Virus record (IMG/VR): IMGVR_UViG_3300013125_000003
Span: 62,001-126,000 of that record
Origin: a virus
Strand: one strand, 5' to 3'
DNA: 64,000 bases
Numbering within the stretch: the first letter of the stretch is position 1; each line of letters starts with the position of its first letter. Both the position numbers and the translations under genes were made by a program. Shown here one piece after another: positions 58,263-64,000 of the stretch. A model generated the notes under the pieces. The model made no database searches and had not been told where the DNA came from. It saw only the letters and a program-made list of their open reading frames with translations.

Positions 58263-59612
58263 GTGTACAAGGACATAAACAAGAAGAAACTGTTCGATAA
58301 CGTTGATCTGGGATTCGAATTCGAGTTCTTTTCCCCTCTTTCAAGAAAGGAACTTTCAGAAAAATTGGCAAAAGTTCTAGGAAAGACCGTAAATTGGACC
58401 AATCGATACCACGGAAAGACACCGGTTCTCCCGAACACATTTAAGTTGGAACCAGACTATTCAGGAGGGATGAAGACCAACGAACTCATAACCGGCGTGA
58501 TGCCGTACAACGAAGCAATTCACGTGATGCTGAAAGTTTTTAACTTCATCAACGAGAACGGGTTCACGAACGAGCGTACTGGGCTTCACATCAACATATC
58601 GTTCAAGGAAAATGAGCTGGACTTAAAGGAAAAGCTTCAAAATTTGAACGTTTTCAAGTACATCTTGAACTTGGATGAGGGAAAGATATTCGACTTGTGG
58701 CCATCTGCAAAATCAAGGATTCAGAAGATCTATAAGAACTCTGTCCTTAACATTTACCCGAAGAATAAGTTCATCGCCGAGACTAGCATAGAGTACGCTA
58801 ACCCAGCAAGTCCTATGGATTTTAACTTACCATACTCAAAGTACTTCGGTTTGAACTTTACCAAGCTTCCAAACAATTACTTGGAAGTTAGGTACGCAGG
58901 AGGAAAGGATTACGAGAAGAAAAAGAAGGAAGCGGTAGAGTTGATTAACTACATGGCCGAGAGCCTTTACGAAACTTTACTTAACAACAATGCCTACACG
59001 GTAAACGAGAGAAGAAAGATCAGCGATTTCATGAAAAATCGCAAGGACATCGTTCTGTCGGTAAAAACGTACGAGAATTTCGTTCGTTCTTTTCCTAACA
59101 TTCACCTAATGATTGACTTAAGGGATGACCCTAGGATAGTTGAGTCGAATTATTCGAACTTGAAGGAAGCTCTGTTCGACCTGATAACTACTGGAAACTT
59201 AGAATCTGGCCTGATCAATTACGACACCGTTGAAAAGCGGGTCCAAGTTAGAGATGCCAATTTGAAGGAATGCTTTTCCATTTCAAATTTAGACCTTGTC
59301 AACTGCTTTGTTGAGGGAGAGATCTCAAAATGTAAGCTTTATGAGTGCAAGATTAGATCGTCGAGAATCCTCGATTCGGTCTTTTTGGACAAGAACGACA
59401 TTCGTTACTCTTACCTGAAGGAATGCTCTTTTCACAGAGGTGGAGAGAACAAGGTCGAACTCACCTTCATCAAGAGTAAACCTGAACACCCAATTTACGC
59501 AGAACTAAAAGAGTGCATAGTACGTTCAGGAACAGTAGGTTTGGACTCGAAAGTCGACTCCAAAACAGAATTCATCGAAAACTTAACGGTGGTCGGAGAA
59601 TCGGAAAAATAA
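58263..59612 (+). CDS. Amidoligase-like protein with Cys-rich beta-helix-like C-terminus
   Basis: A 449-aa protein with GTG start 1 nt after the previous stop. The N-terminal domain (about 12-260) has the layout of carboxylate-amine ligases of the glutamine-synthetase superfamily (putative amidoligase, PF12224): LGFEFEFFSP (16-25) with alternating Glu, KLEPDYSGGMKTNELITGVM (a Glu/Asp metal site) and ERTGLHINISF (the GLHIN signature). These enzymes join carboxylates to amines, often in peptide modification. The C-terminal ~120 residues have regularly spaced short strands with Cys (NLKECFSISNLDLVNCFVEG; CKLYECKIRSS), like a pentapeptide/right-handed beta-helix. The position among tail genes suggests envelope or fibre modification. 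Function otherwise unknown. Confidence 0.7.
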   Translation: MYKDINKKKLFDNVDLGFEFEFFSPLSRKELSEKLAKVLGKTVNWTNRYHGKTPVLPNTFKLEPDYSGGMKTNELITGVMPYNEAIHVMLKVFNFINENGFTNERTGLHINISFKENELDLKEKLQNLNVFKYILNLDEGKIFDLWPSAKSRIQKIYKNSVLNIYPKNKFIAETSIEYANPASPMDFNLPYSKYFGLNFTKLPNNYLEVRYAGGKDYEKKKKEAVELINYMAESLYETLLNNNAYTVNERRKISDFMKNRKDIVLSVKTYENFVRSFPNIHLMIDLRDDPRIVESNYSNLKEALFDLITTGNLESGLINYDTVEKRVQVRDANLKECFSISNLDLVNCFVEGEISKCKLYECKIRSSRILDSVFLDKNDIRYSYLKECSFHRGGENKVELTFIKSKPEHPIYAELKECIVRSGTVGLDSKVDSKTEFIENLTVVGESEK

Positions 59613-59621
59613 GAGACTAAA

Positions 59622-61586
59622 ATGTCAGTAGAGGTAAAACTCACTTCGGTAAAACCGTTAAGCAACACCAGCACTACGTCGATCGTTGAGATCTCGAACT
59701 TTAACTTTCGAACTCTTACTTCTGCGATAAAGGAATTTCTATCTTCAGTAAATTACGAGCAGAACGATTCGGAAGTAACAGTTGACATAAGCAACGTGGA
59801 TGCTAATTGGGTAACGGTTCGCCACGGCTTAAAAGTTTACGGAGCTGAGCAGATAGACTGGGAATACCCAGTAGTTGCTCAGATGTACCCTAACGGTTCG
59901 GTTACAGCTAAGAATTTCATAGCTGAGGACGTTACTGACACTCTACGATTGAGATTACGAGTTTACGGGTTGCTCCCAACGACCGGAATTCCTGGGGAGA
60001 TGGTGTACATCGAGGCACAGGACGGAAAGGTAGAAGGAGTGTACGTTTGGCTAAACTCAACCGGCTGGACTCTTTTGGCCGGCACCGGTGGAACTAGCGG
60101 AGTTCAACCGTGCATGCAAGAAGTAATAATGCACGCAGTGGCAGACGTTATTCCATCAGGAACTGCGCCTATCTCACAAGGAATATTTTTGATCCCTGCG
60201 CCTCTTCACTCCAGCAACATGCTGCTCTTCATAAACGGATTGCAGACTCTGGTGGGAGACGGTCACAAGCTTCTCCCAGCTTACTTTAGTAAGGACAGCG
60301 GTGTTACTGCCTCTGCTCTAAGAGACGTTGACGCGACTGACCAACTTTTCTTTAACACAACTATCGCAGGGTACACCTTGAACAACATTGACACGGTGAC
60401 TCTCCACTATTTCAGCGCAGACCCATTCTGCTCACAGAACGGGTACGTGTGTTCAACTGAAGTAACGACAGTAGATCCTTTAGAATTTTACATTTTTGGA
60501 ATTTCGGTCGTCGGTACCGCTAGCGATATTGGGCCGATCACGATCTGTCGAATTCCAAACCCAACGTCTAGTTCAGGTTACGTTCTTCCTTCTGGGTACC
60601 TTCTTGAAAATAGCATATACTCGTACTCAATAACAGATCACAATTTCGTTTACGAAACCGGTGCGATCGTAAAGTTTACCTTGCCTGGTTCGATAACTGA
60701 GGATGAGTTCAACTTAGTAAAAATATTTAAAGAGGTCAGCGGAGTCTTAGTGGATAGCACAGTTACGGCCGGACCATACGCTCCAGATTACGCAAATCGT
60801 TGGATCTATGCAGACGTCCCAGAGTTCAGCCTATTTTACGTGGTCCAGGGAGTTCCTGTGACTACCGTACCTCCTACCACCACTACGACCACAACTACGG
60901 CAGTGTGTCCTCCTCACGCGATAAGCTTCTCAATACCGTATGGGCAGAACCCTACTCAAGCTTCGTTCTACGGGACTCCAGAGGGTCCACACTCAGTTAC
61001 GTTCATCGATCAGCTTGGAGGAATTCACGATCTGACTGGGTTGTTGGGCGAAGACATTACCTTACCATGGACGTTCGATCTTTCAGCCGCGGAATTTGCA
61101 GAAGTTCCTACTGTGATTGGAGTTTACACATTTAGTTACGGTGTTAGTTGTGAATACGAAGTTGAGATACCTTTGTCTGCTATCGGAGATGTTACCACGA
61201 CTACCACGACTATCGTGCCAACGACCACGACTACCACAACCGTTACTCCGACTACTACGACCACCACCACTTCAGCTCCGACGACCACAACTACTACTCA
61301 ACCAACGACAACGACCACAACTACTACGTACATAAGTTACTTAGTAGATTCGCCAGTTCAAGTAACCTTCTTCGGTTCTCCGGCTGGCCCGTTTGACGTT
61401 AAGTACACAGATCCTAGCCTTAACGAGTACGATTTGACCGCAATATCAGGCTCTCAGAAAACGCTAAATTGGGTTTTCAACCGAACATTGCAAGCTTACG
61501 TGGACGCAGGAATAACCACCATTTCAGGAACTTACGAATTTAGCATAGGCGGTGCCGTAATTCACACAGTTACTGTTTACCTCTAA
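59622..61586 (+). CDS. Tail fibre-like protein with two Thr-rich linkers and duplicated C-terminal domain
   Basis: A 654-aa protein. Residues 1-410 contain beta-rich domains (a TSAIKEFLSSVNYEQND-type N-terminal part and an IPTxG..SSGYVLPSGYLLEN region). A first Thr linker at about 414-428 joins a ~95-residue domain (YGQNPTQASFYGTPEGPHSV to CEYEVEIPL); a second, longer one (about 524-569) joins a homologous domain (VDSPVQVTFFGSPAGPFDVK to HTVTVYL). Shared landmarks are the strand (A/V)(S/T)F(Y/F)G(T/S)PxGP, YDLT/HDLT, and a TxxGTYxFS/TVIGVYTFS strand. Linker plus domain was therefore duplicated. Likely adhesin or decoration module. Terminates before a middle-type promoter. Confidence 0.78.
   Translation: MSVEVKLTSVKPLSNTSTTSIVEISNFNFRTLTSAIKEFLSSVNYEQNDSEVTVDISNVDANWVTVRHGLKVYGAEQIDWEYPVVAQMYPNGSVTAKNFIAEDVTDTLRLRLRVYGLLPTTGIPGEMVYIEAQDGKVEGVYVWLNSTGWTLLAGTGGTSGVQPCMQEVIMHAVADVIPSGTAPISQGIFLIPAPLHSSNMLLFINGLQTLVGDGHKLLPAYFSKDSGVTASALRDVDATDQLFFNTTIAGYTLNNIDTVTLHYFSADPFCSQNGYVCSTEVTTVDPLEFYIFGISVVGTASDIGPITICRIPNPTSSSGYVLPSGYLLENSIYSYSITDHNFVYETGAIVKFTLPGSITEDEFNLVKIFKEVSGVLVDSTVTAGPYAPDYANRWIYADVPEFSLFYVVQGVPVTTVPPTTTTTTTTAVCPPHAISFSIPYGQNPTQASFYGTPEGPHSVTFIDQLGGIHDLTGLLGEDITLPWTFDLSAAEFAEVPTVIGVYTFSYGVSCEYEVEIPLSAIGDVTTTTTTIVPTTTTTTTVTPTTTTTTTSAPTTTTTTQPTTTTTTTTYISYLVDSPVQVTFFGSPAGPFDVKYTDPSLNEYDLTAISGSQKTLNWVFNRTLQAYVDAGITTISGTYEFSIGGAVIHTVTVYL
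61191..61329 (+). repeat. Second Thr-codon tract (ACN repeat)
   Basis: About 140 nt of Thr codons with rare Val, Pro, Ser, Ala and Gln; a shorter tract of the same kind lies at 60862-60903. Both separate globular domains of the same fibre. Confidence 0.88.
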
Positions 61587-61589
61587 CCT

Positions 61590-61616
61590 AAACTGCTAAA
61601 GCTTTTAGAGTATAAT
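61590..61616 (+). promoter_or_regulatory. Early/middle-type promoter AAACT-N16-TATAAT for the glycosyltransferase-like gene
   Basis: AAACT (61590-61594), 16 nt, TATAAT (61611-61616). It lies inside the late tail region and 9 nt before ATG 61626, so the mRNA would have almost no leader. The 16-nt spacer contains a small palindrome (CTAAAGCTTTTAG). Confidence 0.6.
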
Positions 61617-61625
61617 TAGTCAGAG

Positions 61626-62582
61626 ATGTTAACCAAAAAAGTCGTATTCATATCTGCTCAACCGGATGTGCCGTATTTTCACTGGCAAGTTGAGGTAATG
61701 ATTCATAATTTCATGAAAGTTGGAATAAATCCTAACTGGATAGAAGTGATTTGGGCTATTTTTGGAAATCCATCTCCTGACCTTCTAAGTTTAGCTCAAA
61801 AATACCCGTGCGTTAGGTTTTTCTGGTACGATAGAACGGTAAAGGATAATTTTGGCTACATTCCGATCCTGAGACCCGACATACTCGAACAGCATTTTTC
61901 CAAGTTTCCAAACCTAAGAGGAGAAGTCGTATTTTACCACGATTCCGACATCATCTTTAGAGAGCTTCCTGATTTCGATTCGATGCACGATGATTTATAC
62001 TGGTACTTGAGTGATACTGTGTCATACATTGGAGCCGAGTACATAAAATCCAAGTCGGAAACACTTTTCAAGGAAATGTGTCAGATCGCAAAGGTATCTC
62101 CAGAATTAGTTGAACAGAATCAGAAAAATTCTGGCGGAGCTCAGCACCTGATGAAGTGTCTTACCTCTTCTTACTGGAAAAGCGTTAAGGAAGATGCACT
62201 GGCTCTGTACAAGCACATGAACAACGCTGAAACCATGGAACGATCGTTTCTGACAGCAGAGCAGTTGAAATCGTACAATCCTATCCAAAAATGGTGTGCT
62301 GACATGTGGGCCGTTCTGTGGAACGGCTTAAAGATCGGAGCTCAACCGAGAATATCCAAGGAACTCGATTTTAGCTGGGGAACTTCTCCCATACCAGATT
62401 ACGAAAAGTGCAAGATAATGCACAATGCTGGAGTCACGTCCAGCGAGGGCGGTAAGCTATTTTACAAAGGGGATTTTATCAACAAAGATCCATTTACCGC
62501 TGATTTTTCCAACCTCGATAAAAATACTGCTTCCTACAAGTACGTAGAAGCCATTCTGTACGCAAAAGAACGCCGTATGTAA
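61626..62582 (+). CDS. Glycosyltransferase-like protein (GT-A/DxD type)
   Basis: A 318-aa predicted nucleotide-sugar transferase. VVFYHDSDIIF (101-111) is a DxD motif after a hydrophobic strand, as in GT-A enzymes; earlier VVFISAQPDVPYFHWQVEVM looks like the first Rossmann strand and helix. The CTSSYWKSVKEDALALYKH and WCADMWAVLWNGLKIG segments form the acceptor side, with a conserved-looking HNAGV near the end. Its acceptor is unknown: host surface glycan, fibre Ser/Thr linkers, or hydroxymethylated DNA are all conceivable. Unlike its late neighbours it has an early/middle-type promoter, so it likely acts inside the infected cell before assembly. Confidence 0.68.
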   Translation: MLTKKVVFISAQPDVPYFHWQVEVMIHNFMKVGINPNWIEVIWAIFGNPSPDLLSLAQKYPCVRFFWYDRTVKDNFGYIPILRPDILEQHFSKFPNLRGEVVFYHDSDIIFRELPDFDSMHDDLYWYLSDTVSYIGAEYIKSKSETLFKEMCQIAKVSPELVEQNQKNSGGAQHLMKCLTSSYWKSVKEDALALYKHMNNAETMERSFLTAEQLKSYNPIQKWCADMWAVLWNGLKIGAQPRISKELDFSWGTSPIPDYEKCKIMHNAGVTSSEGGKLFYKGDFINKDPFTADFSNLDKNTASYKYVEAILYAKERRM

Positions 62583-62603
62583 TCTGTTTACTTGGTTTGG
62601 GCT

Positions 62604-62611
62604 GATAAATA
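62604..62611 (+). promoter_or_regulatory. Late promoter element GATAAATA
   Basis: CTGATAAATAACTT, 29 nt before ATG 62641. An 8-codon frame beginning at ATG 62625 lies in the leader and overlaps the gene start. Confidence 0.72.
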
Positions 62612-62640
62612 ACTTTAGCAAAAAATGAAGTTAGGCCTAA

Positions 62641-63543
62641 ATGTCTCATAAGCTACAGATCAAGCAAGTAGATCTTTCAAATGTTACTAAGGACAATACC
62701 AAAACTCGATTTTTGGTCATTGATGTCGATGGAAACGTTTATTGGAGCGATAATGTCGGTGGGATCGTCACGTATTCGAATACCGACCCTGTCCCAACTA
62801 CATTGGGTGGAATAACTGCTGGTTCTACCTTTAACAATGCTTCTATGGATCAGATGTGGACCATGCTCCTCTATCCATACCAAGTACCAGCTTTTACATC
62901 ATTTTCTATCTCAGGATCTAGCTCTCTAGAAGTTGGAGAAACTCTGCCTGCTACTTTAGCGTTTACTTGGAACTCATCCAACGACCCTAACGTTTCGCCG
63001 AACTCAATAACCGTCACTGACGTGACCGGTGGATCTGTCGTCATACTGAGCGGTCAGCCGGCTGACGGCATCGCAGTTCCGTACACTTACGGAAGTCCAG
63101 TAGTTAGAACTTCTACTGGTTCTTATACTTGGCAGATAAAGGGGCTAAATACTAACGGCGGATCGTACATAGATACTGAAAGTAAATCGTGGTATTGGAG
63201 AGTCTTTTGGGGAACAAGTTCATCAACTGCGTTGCCAAACGAAGCTTTCGTAGAAGCACTACTAAACAATCCGATAAAATCGTCAAGAGTTGGAACGTAT
63301 ACGTTTGCCGCGAATGACTATAAGTACTTAGCGATTCCTAACGAATACGGTGTACCTGCTTCAATAACTTACAACGGATTGCCGTTTGCACTAGCTGATT
63401 CAGCAGATGGCTACAATGATGGTGGCGGAAGCATAACTTACACTACGGTTTCGATAACCAATGCATACGGAGAAACAGAAACGTATAACGTGTTCAGATC
63501 AAAAAATCCGATAGTTGGCGTTGTTTCAATGACAGTATCGTAA
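62641..63543 (+). CDS. Tail fibre/adhesin-like beta protein
   Basis: A 300-aa protein. The N-terminus carries LQIKQVDLSNVTKDNTKTRF and a DVDGNVYWSDN segment, then beta-sandwich domains follow: SFSISGSSSLEVGETLPATL with TWNSSNDPNVSPNSITVTD, and TGSYTWQIKGLNTNGGS, typical of Ig-like fibre modules found in many environmental phages. The C-terminal region (YKYLAIPNEYGVPASITYN; NAYGETETYNVFRS) resembles the end domain of such fibres. It has its own late element and precedes another fibre gene. Host recognition or decoration is likely. Confidence 0.75.
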   Translation: MSHKLQIKQVDLSNVTKDNTKTRFLVIDVDGNVYWSDNVGGIVTYSNTDPVPTTLGGITAGSTFNNASMDQMWTMLLYPYQVPAFTSFSISGSSSLEVGETLPATLAFTWNSSNDPNVSPNSITVTDVTGGSVVILSGQPADGIAVPYTYGSPVVRTSTGSYTWQIKGLNTNGGSYIDTESKSWYWRVFWGTSSSTALPNEAFVEALLNNPIKSSRVGTYTFAANDYKYLAIPNEYGVPASITYNGLPFALADSADGYNDGGGSITYTTVSITNAYGETETYNVFRSKNPIVGVVSMTVS

Positions 63544-63560
63544 AAGAATAGAGATAATAA

Positions 63561-64000
63561 ATGTCGGAAATTACAGGCTCAGTTAAAGTTACTGGTATAA
63601 TCACTCCAACCGATACTACTGATGTTTATGCAGTAACTGATCCTATATACGGTCGAGAAGGTTTGCGAAACGTTTCTAGCGAAGCTGAAATGTTAGCCAT
63701 TCCTCCTGACAGAAGAAGATTGGGCATGGTCGTTGGTGTAGGAATAAGTGGCACTAGCGGAACATATTACAACTTAATAAACGAACCCGGCACACCAACT
63801 ACTTTAATTTCAGACTGGTCAATATTCAACAGCGGAGGAGGTTCCGGTTCTTCTGGTACAGCCGGTTCATCAGGAACTTCTGGATCTTCTGGTTCAAGCG
63901 GTACGTCAGGCGAATCAGGTTCTTCTGGTTCAAGTGGTACGTCAGGTTCTTCTGGTTCCTCAGGCGAAGCCGGCTCTTCTGGCTCTAGTGGATCCTCTGG
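63561..64000 (+). CDS. Tail fibre protein with Ser-Gly repeats (3' end outside window)
   Basis: A frame starting at ATG 63561, 17 nt after the previous stop, that stays open to the window edge. The N-terminal ~90 residues (VKVTGIITPTDTTDVYAVTD, a PDRRRLGMVVGVG strand) form a small module often found at the start of environmental-phage fibres. From about residue 92 the sequence is (G)SSG/TSG/EAG triplet repeat, like collagen-type G-x-y repeats, still continuing at the edge. A flexible or triple-helical fibre shaft is likely; the receptor-binding end lies beyond the window. Confidence 0.8.
   Translation, partial: MSEITGSVKVTGIITPTDTTDVYAVTDPIYGREGLRNVSSEAEMLAIPPDRRRLGMVVGVGISGTSGTYYNLINEPGTPTTLISDWSIFNSGGGSGSSGTAGSSGTSGSSGSSGTSGESGSSGSSGTSGSSGSSGEAGSSGSSGSS
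63836..64000 (+). repeat. Ser-Gly/Thr-Ser-Gly triplet repeat coding tract
   Basis: A 9-bp-periodic GGT/TCA/TCT pattern encoding SSG, TSG and single AG or ESG variants runs off the window. Confidence 0.9.

Overview
The window is part of a large tailed-phage genome of the T4 superfamily (contractile tail, myovirus). Recognisable T4-type core genes are the major capsid protein (gp23), tail tube (gp19), tail sheath (gp18), recombination nuclease gp46/gp47, replicative helicase gp41, UvsX, a family B DNA polymerase N-terminal half (gp43-like), ssDNA-binding protein gp32, RNase H and a gp55-like late sigma factor. Host inference: Bacteroidota (aquatic flavobacteria-like) is the best guess. Translation starts have A-rich leaders and almost no Shine-Dalgarno sequences, there is a small Bacteroidota-type histone H1-like protein, and one exonuclease is of the PolB-exo2 type common in that phylum. 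This is inference, not proof.

Layout. 1-5.6 kb (+): capsid protein, a run of small head-associated proteins and the tail tube. 5.6-18.2 kb (-): replication, recombination and nucleotide genes in three transcription units: a small ORF, a TS-family enzyme, dCMP deaminase and an unknown; uvsX, unknown, helicase, unknown, gp47, a SET-like protein and gp46; dUTPase, unknown, half polymerase, unknown and a Nudix-like protein. 18.4-21.4 kb (+): the very large tail sheath. 21.5-34.8 kb (-): the ssb, unknown, RNase H, GroES and HAD nucleotidase operon; an H1-like gene; two late-type genes (a metalloprotease and a proline-rich protein); an S1-domain protein; a 1387-aa hydrophobic/coiled-coil protein; GroEL; an exonuclease. 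35.1-36.2 kb (+): a RuvC-like nuclease and the late sigma factor. 36.2-64 kb (+): giant baseplate, tail and fibre proteins with Thr-rich, collagen-like, Ser-Gly and unusual GPSGP-aromatic repeats, interrupted by a two-TM protein, an amidoligase-like enzyme and a glycosyltransferase-like enzyme.

Regulation can be read from the sequence. A T4-like late element (GATAAATA/TATAAATA) sits about 18-30 nt before virion genes on both strands, matching the gp55-like sigma gene. A second, distinct promoter architecture, AAAC(C/T)-N16-TAnAA(T/G), stands before the early/middle transcription units. I found nine copies with nearly invariant spacing. Strong hairpin terminators end the units.

Most interesting observations: several otherwise unrelated proteins (Lys-rich repeat protein, acidic protein, HAD nucleotidase, HExxH metalloprotease, poly-Pro protein and others) share a short N-terminal F-x-x-F-(I/V)-x-E-like tag resembling the T4 capsid-targeting sequence. 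This suggests a cargo set packaged in the head. Also notable are the polymerase that stops just before motif B, a TS-family enzyme carrying the Asp diagnostic of dCMP hydroxymethylase, a complete GroEL/GroES pair, a phage S1-domain protein, and a divergent SET-like protein between gp46 and gp47.
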